From Endomychus coccineus (Eukaryota > Arthropoda > Insecta > Coleoptera > Endomychidae), in contig OY294068.1 of assembly GCA_958510875.1 (NCBI GenBank), positions 75,990,633 through 76,054,632 of the forward strand: DNA of 64,000 nt, given 5' to 3'. Numbering within the stretch: the first letter of the stretch is position 1; every line of letters begins with the position of its first letter. Of the stretch, positions 1 through 10,889 are shown piece after piece. The translations under genes were made by a program, and so were the position numbers. Under the pieces are notes generated by a model. That model did not search any database. It was not told where the DNA came from and saw only the letters and a program-made list of their open reading frames with translations.

Positions 1-57
1 AAAAATTTTATTCGCTTTGAGTGAATCCATAAATGACTATAATATCAAAACACTTAT

Positions 58-239
58 TGTCATAAATAATATACTTTATTATTTATTATTGCAGCCTTAT
101 TAGGTATAAGATTATTATATAGAAACTAACAGTAATGTCGTTCAACTTGGTTAAAGTAGTATCACTCCCTCTAGGTTACTAGTTACCTACTTTACTACCA
201 GCATAGATTACCGGTGGGAGCCACTGATCGTATATGACA
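58..239 (-). repeat. Gypsy 3' LTR (182 bp)
   Basis: This matches 6170-6295 plus 6943-6993 over its whole length with few substitutions. It starts TGTCATA and ends TATGACA on either strand, the TG..CA rule with a short terminal inverted repeat. The 5 bases outside it, CTTAT, recur outside the other LTR. Confidence 0.93.
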
Positions 240-253
240 GCTCCCTTTTCTTT
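240..253 (-). other. Polypurine tract of the Gypsy element
   Basis: On the minus strand the bases directly before the 3' LTR are a run of purines (AAAGAAAAGGGAG) ending in C. This is the position and composition expected of the plus-strand primer of reverse transcription. Confidence 0.75.
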
Positions 254-292
254 ATTATAAAAATAAAACATTTTAAATCCTCAAATAAAATC

Positions 293-1192
293 TTAAACAT
301 AATCTAACAAATAATTTGGTTTTTTAACAACCCTTCCTGAGGGAGTAGTATATACTTGTGGATCTACATAAGTATCTTCAAGAGTTATATATGGATTTTC
401 ACAATGACTATTAGTAACATTCTCAAGTTCTGACTCTTTTTTAAATACTTCCTTGGGAGACGCCTTGTACAGATTATATCTGTTTTGTTGAACTATATTA
501 CCGCTAGGTAAAGTCACATTATAAGATTTCGGTTTATTTGCAGGTCCAATTATTTTAGCTGGACTCATTTTATGAACAGCGTCTTTTACATATACAATTT
601 CACCAGGACTAAAGCTAATTGGATTTGCTTTATTTTTTAAATCATGATAGTATGAATATTTTAATTGTTTGTTTTCTAAATGTGTCTTTATCTGTTCGTT
701 GTTTTTTCCTTTATTAACAAAAGTTTCTCTTGTTGGTGAGAAAGCATTCACATTACGTCCAAAAATTAATTCAGATGGTGACTTATTTATTGTTGCATCT
801 ATAGGTGTATTTCGATATTCCATTGAGGTAATGTATATATCTCTGTCTGAATGTTCTGTTTTCTTCATTAATATTTTACAAGTTTGAACATATCGTTCTA
901 CCATCCCATTAGACCTTAGGTAATATGGACTAGAGGTAACATGGCTGAAGTTCCATTCTTTAGAAAATTCTTTAAACTTATAATTACTAAACTGTGGTCC
1001 GTTGTCACTAAATATCTTATGAGCTATTCCGTATCTGGCAAAGTTGGATTTCAAAGCTAGGATTACACTAATGGTATCTTCTCTTTTCAATTCGGTACAT
1101 TCTATATACTTACTAAAATGATCAACTTCTAGAAGGAAAGTTTTATTTTTAGAATAAAATATATCTATCCCTACATCATTCCAGGTCTTAAG
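293..1192 (-). pseudogene. Gypsy integrase core and C-terminus, zinc domain missing
   Basis: This frame is open from 1192 to 293. Near its start it has the first catalytic aspartate in GIDIF. It then has SDNGPQF with the second aspartate, and NGMVER with the glutamate, so the D,D-x-E core is present. The C-terminal part resembles the basic, proline-rich tail of K02A2.6-like integrases and ends about 50 bases before the polypurine tract. Upstream there is a stop at 1193-1195. The RNase H frame ends less than 20 bases further, so the N-terminal HHCC zinc-binding domain (normally over 100 residues) is absent. I infer an internal deletion near 1200. Integrase would join the cDNA ends to the target; this copy cannot be made as part of a full pol. 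Confidence 0.88.
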
Positions 1193-1212
1193 CTACTTCT
1201 GTCTGAAACTTT

Positions 1213-1815
1213 TTAATATTTTCGTAAAAATGAAAAGTTATTAAATATAAAGCATACATGTGCCTCCACATCTTTTTCCACACTTCTTAAATCAGTTGAA
1301 TCATCTTTCAAAAATTTCCTTGAAAATGCATCTGCTACTAACAAAAATTTACCTGGCTTGTAAGCAACTTTTAGGCTAAAATTTTGCAATCTTAAAAGTA
1401 ATCTTTGTAATCTTAGAGGTGTGTCATTTAGAGATTTCTTGAATATATGCTCAAGTGGCTTAGGGTCTGTTTCCACTTATACAATTTTAGCAAAAACATA
1501 CTGTTTGAATTTTTCACATCCAAAAACTATGGCTAACAACTCTTTCTCTATTTGAGCCCATGTTTTTTGGTTTTCTGTCAATGCTTTTGAGGCATATGCT
1601 ACAGGTAGACCATCTTGTAGTAAGACAGCACCTAATCCTGTAATACTACTGTCAACACTAAGGGTAACAGGTTTGTTGATGTCAAAAAATTTTAAAACAA
1701 GAGCTGTAATGAGCTTCATTTTAATTTTTTGAAAATCTTTTTCATGAATATCTGACCATACAAATTCATTATTATTTTTTAAAAGGTTTCTCAGATTACT
1801 TGTTAGATCAGACAA
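1213..1815 (-). pseudogene. Gypsy RNase H domain, broken by one stop codon
   Basis: The upper half (1815-1480) has the RNase H start SVDSSITGLGAVLLQ, the SKALTENQKTWAQIEKE region with its conserved glutamate, and then a TAA at 1477-1479. The frame then continues directly with VETDPKPLEHIF and VADAFSRKF, which are normal for this family, so the stop is a single nonsense change and not an end. The domain would degrade RNA in RNA-DNA hybrids. It is separated from RT by a frameshift at about 1816-1830: the RT frame closes after FLGVVTCLKI while the next frame opens with NLSDLTSNLRNLL. Confidence 0.87.
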
Positions 1816-1822
1816 ATTTGGT

Positions 1823-2995
1823 TCAAATTTTGAGACATGTTACAACACCTAAAAAAGTTTGTAGTTCTTTCTTACATGTAGGCGTGTCCATTTCTATAAT
1901 TGCTCTGACTTTTTTTTTATCTGGTTTCAATCCTTCTTTGCTAAACACATGACCTACATACTTCACCTCACTGACACTAAACTTACATTTGCTTTTATTA
2001 AACTTAACTTTTCCTCTATTTGCACGATCAAACACTGACTTCAATCTTTCTTCATGTTCTTTTTCATCGCATCCCCATACGATGACATCATCTATGTGAA
2101 CTTCTACCCCAGGCAAACCTTCGAATATATGTTTGAAACTTCGGTGAAAAACTTCATGGGCTGATGACAATCCATATGGTATACGTTGATAACAGTATCT
2201 ACCATATTTACCTGCATTAATTGTTGTCAATAACTGGCTATCTTCAGAAAGTTTAATTTGATAAAAACCTTTGTTTCCATCTAAAACACTAAAAATGTCT
2301 GCATTAGGCATCTTCGATGACAATTCTTCAAATGTGGGCAGTTGAAATCTTTCTCTTACTATATATCGATTCAACTTTTGAGGATCTAGACATAATCTCA
2401 AAGAGTTATCAGGTTTTTTAACTATCACTAATGAATTCACCCACTCTGTTGGTTCAGTCACTTTTCTAATGACTTTCATTTGTTCCATTTTATCTAGTTC
2501 TTTCTTAACTTCGTCCTCGATGGTAACTCGTATTTTTCTAGGTGGTTCTACTATTGGGATTGCATCTTTTTTAAGTTTAATTTTATAAGTATTTTTTAGT
2601 TCACCTACACCTTCAAAGGGATCTGAATAGTTTTTAACTGGACTTTCTATCCTATTGTTGTCACTCTGTATTTGGTTTACTTGCTTTAACAAATTCATCT
2701 TTTTAATAGTTGGCAGACCTAACATGCAGGGTGATTGAAGATTTACAACTTGAAAATCAATGTTCGCAATTTGTTCTTTTAGTTTACATACTAGTTTAGT
2801 TTTTCCAATTACTGGTATTGGAATGCCATTATAGTTTTGTAGTTTTACTCCAGTTGGGAACACAGCAGCTTTTACTTTATCGGCTGTATCTTTATTCATT
2901 ATGTTAACTTTTGCCCCAGTATCCAGCTTGAAATTGACTTGAGAGTTATTTATCTCTATTTTTATGGTCCACTCTGAATCTTCATTTTTATTCAT
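1823..2995 (-). pseudogene. Gypsy protease and reverse transcriptase
   Basis: This is a 390-codon open frame. Residues about 20-30 contain FKLDTGAKVNIM, the aspartic protease active site (D-T-G). The RT follows: VEPPRKIRV and the EWVNSLVIVKKP block near residues 150-195, then LRLCLDPQKLNRYI, FSVLDGNKGFYQIKL, the YGLSSAHEVF block, and VHIDDVIVWG as the catalytic box (here HIDD, where Y/F/V-x-DD is usual). The end, FLGVVTCL, is where RT normally runs into the connection domain, and the frame is lost there by a small deletion. Pol starts just after the gag stop in another frame, with a stop immediately before it. RT and protease motifs are intact; only the downstream junction is broken. Confidence 0.9.
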
Positions 2996-2998
2996 TAT

Positions 2999-3735
2999 GC
3001 TAGGTACCTACAAAAAATTCTTTTTCAGCCTCATTTTCTTCTGTACCTTCCTGTACTGAATTCAGTTTCTTATATCGGCACATCTTGGTTATGTGGTTAT
3101 ACGTTTTACAGTTCATGCACAACTTTTTATAGGCAGGGCACTTTCCAAAATCATGTAGTTTTCCACATTTTTTACATTCTTTCTTGAAATCTTTATTTTC
3201 TTTATCCCTTTGTATTTCTTTCTTCTTATCGATTTCTTTATAGGACTTCTTTTTTATTGAATGTAAGTATTGATATTTCTTCTTTTAGTTGCTTGATTTG
3301 TTTATCAGCAGTTTCAGCAGATTTACATATATTTACACACAAATTTAAGGTTAAGTTACGTTCTCTTAATAGTCTGTCTCTTACCTTACTTTCCATAATT
3401 CCACATACAATTCTATCACGGATTAGACTATCTTTTAGTGGGCCAAAGTTACACTCGCTACTTAGTTTTTTCAAATCTGTGACAAACATGTCAACAGATT
3501 CGCTATCTCGCTGATATCTTGTATTGAACAGGTGTCTGTTCACTGTTTCATTAGTCTGCGGTAAAAAATAATTCTCTAAATTTTCAATTTTTTTCTTCCA
3601 GTCCTTTTCATCTTCTTCGGTTACGTCTAAGGTATTATATACTTCTAGTGCCTCAGCACCTATTGTATGTAACAGGATAGCAACTTTTCTTTCCCCAGAC
3701 ATTGTTGTATTTGAGGTTATTCCAGAAGCTTTCAT
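2999..3735 (-). pseudogene. Gypsy gag: capsid-like part and zinc knuckles
   Basis: From 3735 to 3238 the frame encodes a gag-like helical region with motifs such as YNTLDVTEEDEKDW, YFLPQTNETVNRHLF and LIRDRIVCGI. It closes at 3238. A second frame from about 3250 to 2999 carries a cysteine-histidine array (CKKCGKLHDFGKCPAYKKLC, then CMNCKTYNHITKMC) typical of K02A2.6-like gag nucleocapsids, so the two parts are separated by a frameshift. The N-terminus is not adjacent: a start codon and six more codons lie at 6008-6028, on the far side of the IS630-like insertion. The gag frame is continuous across that insertion once the element and one target copy are disregarded. Gag would package the element's RNA. 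Confidence 0.82.
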
Positions 3736-3736
3736 A

Positions 3737-4313
3737 TACAGGATTTCCTCGAACTGCGTGGCTAAAATAAAACCGAAGATTCTTTGATTCGAAAAAAATT
3801 TGATGAGCCTTTTTACTTTTGCCTCAAGTGTCTTGTTTAGCCGGTAGAGGGCTTCAAAGTTGCAAAAATAATTTTGTTTTTTCGGTATAACTTGAGAACG
3901 TGATGGAGGACTTTACAATATTTGGCAGGTGAGTTACTGTAAATAATAGCTGTTTTTGAGAGCGGAGCATAGAGCCTTAGAGACCATAGAAATGGCTCAA
4001 ACTTGAGGATGTAACGGGAAAAGTGTCCAGAACTCTATATTTTTTATGTAGATAGCTCATCTAATTTGAAAACTTTTCTTATTCTTAGAAAATTTTGATT
4101 AAATCAACGGATTAGCTTGAAAAAAATAATTTTCGAGTCTCTGCAATTTTGGCTTACTAATTTTACTTGGTTAAAATACCTTAGTTGCCTTTGCTTTTCT
4201 AATGTCATTTTGGCATTTGGAGAATTTATTCTCAAAACTGTCAGTTTTTACTTCGCTTTCCGTAAATATTTAATAAAATTATGGCTCAAAATTTCACTAA
4301 CACTGAAATGGTT
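3737..4313. repeat. Left terminal inverted repeat of copy 1
   Basis: This inverted copy of 5444-6006 runs from the TACAGG end through the start codon and the first eleven transposase codons (plus-strand ATGGCTCAAAATTTC... at 4281). It stops exactly where the sequences diverge after ATGGTT. A TIR that includes the gene's start is unusual. Confidence 0.85.
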
Positions 4314-4426
4314 AATATCTCGGTAAAACACGAATAATAAAAACAATAGAAATGGGGAAACGATGTGATTATTTAGGAAAAACAAACGCTAAATTAAAAG
4401 AAACAACAAAACTTTCTGGGAAATCG

Positions 4427-5476
4427 CTAAGGCATCAATTGTTCGAAATGTTGCCCATTTTCCTGAATACACAAATTAATTCGTTTCAAGAAATTGGATT
4501 GAACTCTGGCTAGTACTTCAGGATCATTCTTCAATAAATCAGCTTCATGATTAATTCGTTGCAACAATTCCTCTCGTGTGTTTACTGGAGCTGCATAAAC
4601 TTTCGACTTCAAAGCGCCCCATAGAAAGAAGTCGCAGGGCGTCAAATCAGGGGAGCGGGCCGACCAGTTCACTGGTGCATCGTGTCCTCTACCTATCCAG
4701 CGATCTGGATATTCCGCATTCAAATGTCGCCTCACAGCTAATGTGAAATGAGGAGGTGCACCATCATGGATAAACTAGGCCACGACGAATGTGTAAGGGC
4801 AAGTCTTCCAACAGTTCAAGTAGCCTTTGTTCCAAAAAGTTCAAGTAGTTCTCCCCGTTCAATCGATCGGGTATAACGGTAGGGCCAATAATAAAGTTAT
4901 CCACAATTTCTACCCAAACATTGATTTCAGTTTGATTCTGAAAATATGTAACTTCCGTTTCATGAGGATTTTCATCAGCATAGAAATGTTCATTATGGAG
5001 GTTGAAAAGAGCACATCTCGTGAAAGTATCTTCGTCCGTGAACAGAATTCTTCTACAAAAATTGGGGTTTGCGTTTTGTCTTTGGACAATAAGCCGACAG
5101 AAATCTAGCCGATGACCTGGATCCATGAGCAATAAGTCTTGAACTGTTTTAATATGATAGGGATACAACAGTTCTTCTTTCAGTACATTATGAACTAATG
5201 ATTTTGAGGCTCCAATACGAAGTCTCAAACGTAGTGTGCTTATCCCAGCTTCAGTTTCAACCGCTTCCAGTATCGCTTCTTCGAGCTCTAACGTCCTTCT
5301 TGTCCGGCTGCGTCCAGTTTCTCTGCGATTTGCTTCAAATTTGCCAGTTTCGCGAAGGTTTGCCGATTTGGAATTCTGCGATGCGGATATCTTTCCCTTC
5401 TCCGGCCATTGCAACGACAAAGTCCATAAATCAATAACATATCAACCATTTCAGTGCTAGTGAAATTTTGAGCCAT
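4427..5476 (-). pseudogene. DUF4817-headed IS630-like transposase, frameshifted (copy 1)
   Basis: The start codon at 5476 opens MAQNFTSTEMVDMLLIYGLC, matching the DUF4817 helix-turn-helix (YGLxxCNGR, YPHRRIPNRQTFAKL). The frame then shifts near 5290-5420 into a long piece, with LELEEAILEAVE, IGASKSLVHNVL, DPGHRLDFCRLIV and ILFTDEDTFTR, which contains the first catalytic aspartate. A second frameshift at about 4765 separates the segment with the HDGAPPHF-type second aspartate from the upstream frame. The last frame (to 4427) has the third acidic motif, SPDLTPCDFFLWG. All three catalytic motifs can be read, in three frames, so the enzyme is dead but only recently. It would cut and rejoin the TIR ends. 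I infer IS630/Tc1/mariner superfamily membership from the DDE spacing pattern. Confidence 0.88.
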
Positions 5477-6006
5477 AATTTTATAAAATTTTTACGGAAA
5501 GCAAAGTAAAAACTGACAGTTTTGAGAATAAATTCTTCAAATGCCAAAATGACATTAGAAAAGCAAAGGCAACTAAGGTATTTTAATCAAGTAAAATTGG
5601 TAAGCCAAAATTGCAGAGACTCGAAAATTATTTTTTTCAAGCTAATGCGTTGATTTTATCAAAATTTTCTAAGAGTAAGAAAAGTTTTCAAATTAGATGA
5701 GCTATCTACATAAAAAATATCGAGTGAATTACATTGACCACAAAAAAGTTCTGGACACTTTTCCCGTTACATCCTCAAGTTTGAGGAAATGTCCATTATT
5801 GACAATAACTCACCTGCTAAATATTGTAGCAGTTCTTCATCACGTTCTCAAGTTATACCGAAAAAACAAAATTATTTTTGCAATTTTGAAGCCCTCTACC
5901 GGGTAAACAAGACACTTGAGGCAAAAGTAAAAAGACTCATCAACTTTTTTTCGAATCAAAGAATCTTCGGCTATATTTTGGCCACGCAGTTCGAGGACAC
6001 CCTGTA
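5444..6006. repeat. Right terminal inverted repeat of copy 1
   Basis: This inverted partner of 3737-4313 contains the transposase promoter side and the true start codon on the minus strand. Confidence 0.85.
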
Positions 6007-6169
6007 TATAAGGAATGACTGCTTCCATTTTTTAAATTACTTGCTACATCACCTTCTAGACTTAGTTCCTTTGGCAGTTTCAGGTCCATTTCTCTTTTTC
6101 TTAAATTTGAATTTGAAATTTGAACACAATAGTTCCTTTATCTGCAATTTGTTTAATTCCGCAGCGTCA

Positions 6170-6993
6170 TGTCATAAATAATATACTTTGTTATTTATTA
6201 TTGCAGCTTTATTAGGTATAAGATTATAGAAACTAACAGTAAAGTCATTCAACTTGGTTAAAGTAGTATCACTCCCTCTAGGTTAATAGTTACCTTAGAC
6301 CTATTATTTATTTATTTATTTATTCATTTATTTAAGTTTATCGATGCCAAATAACATAGATTTTGCACAGGTCAGAGTATTTAAGAAATATAGATAGCAC
6401 TAAAATTAACTACAATTTACAGATACATATTCAAAATTTAACAGTATATAAAAATTTACATTGAGATAATTTTGAGATCTAGAAATTCTTGAATTGAATA
6501 GAAAGCGTTAAACATTAGAAAATTTTTGATGGTGATTTTAAATCTTTTCTGATTCATATTTCTGATATAAAAAGGACATTTATTTAAAAATTTCAAACAT
6601 AGTACATTATGACCAGTTTTTGACTTTCTCAGCCGATGAAATTGGGTATGAACATCTATTTTACCACGAGTATCGTGGTCGTGGACGTCAGAATTTAATA
6701 CCACATCACCAGCAAGAAAAGCATGGTGCGCATATAAGAGACATTCTAGAATGAACAGACTTGGAAAGGTTAAAATTTTTAAATCTTTGTATGTACTTTC
6801 GACACATTCACGATAGCTTTACCTCCTAGGATTCTGATACCTTGTCTTTGAAGACTGAAAATTCTATCAGCTTCGGAGCAGTTACCCCATAAGATTAGAC
6901 CATATCTAACATGCGATTCCATTGTTATTATGATAGTTACCTACTTTACTACCACCATAGATTACCGGTGGAAGCCACTAATCATATATGACA
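6170..6993 (-). repeat. Gypsy 5' LTR, split by a LINE
   Basis: The LTR parts are 6170-6295 and 6943-6993. Together they match 58-239. The sequence just inside it on the minus strand, TGACGCTGCGGAATT, is in the primer-binding-site position, but I could not assign a tRNA. Confidence 0.9.
6296..6932 (-). mobile_element. 5'-truncated jockey-like LINE inside the 5' LTR
   Basis: The fragment is flanked by a 10-bp target duplication ATAGTTACCT (6286-6295 and 6933-6942), and the two outer halves join the LTR exactly. On the minus strand it begins in the RT thumb region (ESHVRYGLILWGN, RIFSLQRQGIRIL). After a frameshift it continues through ILTFPSLFILECLLYAHHAF, then DHDTRGKIDVHTQFHRLRKS and LKFLNKCPFYIRNM, the usual C-terminus of jockey/CR1-group RTs. 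Its 3' tail on the minus strand is an AAATAAATAAAT-type repeat at 6302-6335. Truncation at the 5' end, a simple-repeat tail and a target duplication are all signs of target-primed reverse transcription. Confidence 0.88.
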
Positions 6994-7027
6994 CTTATGA
7001 AATTCCGTGGTATTATTATTCATCCTA

Positions 7028-7600
7028 AACCACGGTCGTATACACAGGTGTGGAAAGTCTATGGTGGACTTGAGTCTCTTAGGGGTCGCCTAGCTCGTAG
7101 TCCCTCGCTCAGCCACCAGCTAGCGCTTGGATCACGAAGTGGTAAAACGATTTCTTCCAGGAATCGCAAGCAGTGTTACTAAGTATTCTGATTTGAGAGA
7201 GGAATAGAACTGTTACTCTTGTCAAAATGTATTACTCACCTTAAAAAACTTCCCCTTTTTCGTTTAACATGACGCACACAAAAGACCTCGTTAAAACGAT
7301 TTCTTTCCGTAATCGCAAGCATCCACTTTTTTAGCATTTCCGCATCTTTCGGCACTATAAAAACAGAAGTTTCTTGCTTTACACTTTTGTACCCCATTTT
7401 GCATTTCGGCACAATGCATGATTTCGTAATTTGTTTCTAAAAACGCAGGTATTCCTTGTGTTGACAAGTCAACTGACAGTTGTCAGAAAATACTCCTACG
7501 TGACGACTTTTGGTACTACGGGCCAGTCGACGCTTAGCGGACTCACTGCTCACATAGGAAACAACCTCGAGTTTCCAGACCTGTGTATACGACCGTGTCC
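7028..7600. mobile_element. MITE-like unit with imperfect inverted ends
   Basis: CACGGTCGTATACACAGGT (7029-7048) recurs inverted at 7578-7596, and similarity extends imperfectly inward for another 15 bases or so. Between the arms I see no coding frame of note. A 30-bp motif, AAACGATTTCTTNC...AATCGCAAGCA, occurs twice in direct order (7145-7171 and 7293-7321). No clear target duplication could be fixed, so the outer ends are approximate. It could be a non-autonomous DNA transposon. Confidence 0.5.
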
Positions 7601-9360
7601 TAAGCTCATCTGAATGAGCTATCCCATAAACTAAGTAAAAATATATATCTTCTGGGGTACTTATTCATTAATTTTTCATCCGAGATGTTACTGACCACTT
7701 ATTATGCGTTTCGTTATAACCTGATGAAATAAGGTATAATATTATGAGGTCATTGTCATAGCCAAGGGAAAATTTTCCGACTTCAAGGTAGAGCTTTTAG
7801 AATAGTAGCAAATGTTTGTTATATAATATGTTAGTAATCCTCTCTTCATCAAGTATAGAGCACTCACATTCCCGTGCTTGTTTTTGTACGAATGTTCAAT
7901 TTATGCGTACAAAGTACAAAATACATATGTCTCTAACGAATAATTCCATGATTACAATACCTGCATAAAAGAAGACTTTCATATAACATTTTATAGACTC
8001 ACCAAGTCTCCAAACGGTCCCATGTCTGTAATAATCTGCCCGGCAATTTGAGAGAAATGCCTTTCAAGGCTTTCAAACAGTGGGTGAAAACATTTCTTAC
8101 AGAGAAAGCATATTACTCCACCAATGATTTCATGCAACACAAATTTTAAATCTGTATAGTCGTATTTTTCAATCAATATTCATAATCATAACAATTAATT
8201 CAATTGTATTTGTTTCTATTTATTAATCATTAACTACTTTTATATATTACAATGATTTATTTCTCTTCATGACGTATGTAAGCAAATATAATTGTAATTG
8301 TAATTATCAATCATAGGAAGTCTATGGATGGAATAATTATATGTTGCTCTGGGTCTAGAATTATAGTAGTAGGATAGTAGTCAAATTCGTCAAATTCTTT
8401 TATAAAGAATAAAATACATTCATATATACAAATACCATATTCTGTTAAAATTGAATTTTGCCTAAACAATCTCCAGCCCAGAACATAAATATCCGGGAGT
8501 TTATAAGCTTGCCCTACAAGATTTGAATAAAATGATACACATTTAGCTTGTAATTTGAATAAGCCGAATAGATTGAAGTCATAATATAGAAACAATTGGA
8601 CAATGATATATAACGTACTGAAGTTAATAAAGATTATTCTATTTCCGGCCTCAGTAGAGAATGATAAAGTCATCTTACCTACTATAACTTTGCCTCCACA
8701 TGAATCATTAACTTACTTATTTGATTATAACTATCCGTGCTCTTCTTCCTTTTATGTTAGCATATATTTTGTCGCGCATCATTTATTAGTGTTATTATCA
8801 TTAAACAAAATTACGCCTCTAACTCAAACTGGTACCTATCTACTTTTGAGCAAAAACAAAATAACATTATTATTACGAACTATAATTTAGATTGTGTTCA
8901 GTCGATCGGTAACCACATAAAATGTAAAATTGCGGTTTATAACTACAGTCATATTAAACTTGCAATAACTCGAACAATAGTGACATTTTGCCTAATACGT
9001 ATGTTTAAATAACCTTATGTTTCTAATCTGTCTCTGGTATTTATATTTGAGATAATGTCGTTCTCAAGTAGAACGTTAAAATTTCACTTATACAGAAATA
9101 CACTAATATCGTTATTTTCAACAATTACGTTTTGAGAATAGAACTAATTGCTCTTGAAGCCAATTAGGAAAATTGTCTACGGACTACTTTCATGTACAGT
9201 TGTAGGAGAAAACATAATTATTTTAGTAACATTGGTTGAATTTGAAGCATTAAATAGTAATGTTTTAGAGAGAGTTTATTTCTGATCATCACGCATCTGC
9301 ACTATTATATTAGTATATTATCATTATCAACTATAATAGCTTCTCCTCTTAAACATGTAA
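7601..9360. other. Stretch without a recognisable gene
   Basis: AT-rich sequence. Open frames of up to 120 codons exist on both strands around 8300-8900, but their composition is low complexity and no motif is recognisable, and the two longest overlap head to head. I do not support a gene here. Confidence 0.5.
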
Positions 9361-9429
9361 TCAATATTTGTTTTAGTACCGATGATTATCCATCACAATT
9401 AGAGTTGGCTAAAGTGGAAGCTTTACATA

Positions 9430-10850
9430 AAAAATGAGATAAAAACGTTATCAACTATAGGCAAATTGCACTTCTATCAAATTTTAATAAAATCTTCAAA
9501 AAAAATACTATATAATGAAATTGGTAGACTTCATGGAGGAACATAAAATTCTCCTCTCTTTCAGAAAGGGGCTATTGAATCTGTATATGCAGCTATATTT
9601 CTCGATTTAAGCAAAGCGTTCGATAGCGTTGACCATGACCTATTTGTCAGAAGACTGCAAACTCAAGGGAAAAGAGGGATTAGCTTATCATTGATCCAAT
9701 CATACTCAAAAAATAGGAAACAGTTCGATTATAATAGTGGTATCCGATAAAATACTAAAAACGTTGTCAGGGGCGTCCCTCAGAGGTTAATTTTGGGACC
9801 TCTTTCATACTTATTACATACAAATACTATCCCAGAGCCGCTTTTACAATTTCCGGACGATACATCTAGTGTATTGAGTGTTGACAAAAAAGAGAACTTG
9901 ATGGAAATAATTCAAACTACGATCCACTCACTGGAGCAGTGGTTTGGTTCGGATAACTCACAGGTAAATGTGAATAAAACGCAGTTATTGAATTTATCAT
10001 TTTGGACAAACACTACCAAATTATATATTGCTCAAAAGAATGGATTCGAAGAATCACAACCTGTAGTGGAGTTCTTAGGGATTCATATCGGTTCAAGATT
10101 AGATTGGCATTATCACTTAGATGATTTAGCAATATTCTCAGCAAAAACATGCATATGCACTAAGAACTCTACGTTATTTGGTAAATGAGAAAACAGCTTT
10201 TATTGCCTACTTCGCGTATATTGAATCTTGTCTAGAATATGGCATAATAATTTATATCTATGAAGCCGTTATATTTATTTTAAAAAAAAACGAGCTCTTC
10301 TAATCCTGCAGTACAAAGCATTCGTTTGGTACAAGAAATACGAACAATTTCATTAGAGATAAGCCGAAATATTCTTACATCCAAAAAAATATCTCATACA
10401 TACAGAAAATTCATTATAAAATGTCAAGTTTCATCAAGGAGGAAAGTCTCAACAAAATAAAAATATCTCTGAGGAACTGTTTAATAAAAAAATATATTAT
10501 AACTTAACAGTGCTTCTGAATGACAATAAGTTCCTCATACGATTTTCTTTATAACAAGTTCTTATTTCTACATGTCTTAAATGTTATTGTTACAGGAATT
10601 CAGAAATCCTAAAGTGTTTTTATTGTTATATTTCTACATCCCACTAGATATGTGTTTTTTCATTATTTTGATGTTTCAATCATAGTACATAAACATTTCG
10701 AAATATAATGAGGCTATTCCTATATGTATTATATTATATGTAGAACTATTAGAGACATTTAAGAAACTTACACAGTGTATGTCTATGGCAAGTTCTATGT
10801 ACCATGTACATATGTGCCCTTGGAACGAATACATTCTATTCTATTATTAT
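9430..10850 (+). pseudogene. Decayed jockey-like LINE reverse transcriptase
   Basis: The plus strand encodes YRQIALLSNFNKIFKK, the LDLSKAFDSVDHDL box, GPLSYLL, and then the catalytic box as FPDDTS (FADD in active enzymes). QWFGSDNSQVNVNKTQ and VEFLGIHIGSRLDWH follow, at 9430-10190. After that only scraps of the C-terminal region are readable, with many stops. The 3' end is recognisable: a TGTACATATGTGCCCTTGGAACGAATACATTC block and an (ATTCT)-type tail near 10825-10845, as in jockey-like elements of insects. The 5' half (endonuclease) is missing. It is an old, dead copy; the substitution in the catalytic box and the number of stops show that. Confidence 0.8.
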
Positions 10851-10889
10851 ATGTAATTCATGAAAGATTTGTGTGATATAGGTAATAAC

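Larger units (their letters stand above)
3737..6006 (-). mobile_element. IS630/mariner-like DNA transposon with long TIRs, copy 1
   Basis: The ends are TACAGGA...CCTGTA, flanked by TA (or TATA; the repeat TATATA makes the exact target ambiguous). The first and last about 570 bp are inverted copies of each other. The transposase lies between them on the minus strand. A closely related copy sits at 46533-48846 and a short derivative at 48847-49283. The element lies inside the Gypsy gag and is therefore younger than it. The left arm lacks about 27 bp and the right arm about 40 bp compared with copy 2. Confidence 0.9.
58..6993 (-). mobile_element. Ty3/Gypsy LTR retrotransposon, complete ends, nested insertions
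   Basis: Two copies of one LTR bound this element: 58-239 and 6170-6993, the second split by a LINE. Both begin and end with TGTCATA/TATGACA and are flanked by the same 5-bp target duplication CTTAT (53-57 and 6994-6998). On the minus strand the order is LTR, gag, protease, RT, RNase H, integrase, LTR, which is the Ty3/Gypsy order, and I saw no envelope frame. The element is dead. It has frameshifts in gag and pol, an in-frame stop in RNase H, a missing integrase zinc domain, an IS630-like transposon in gag (3737-6006) and a LINE in the 5' LTR (6296-6932). The order of events is clear: Gypsy insertion first, the two others later. The boundaries are read directly; the superfamily rests on pol motifs and domain order. 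Confidence 0.93.

Noticed and set aside
6161..6170. Assigning a specific tRNA to the Gypsy primer binding site
   Set aside because: The sequence after the LTR does not match a tRNA end that I can name with confidence.
8303..8890. Two overlapping frames of 120 and 95 codons on opposite strands
   Set aside because: No motif, biased AT composition, mutual overlap; not enough to call a gene.
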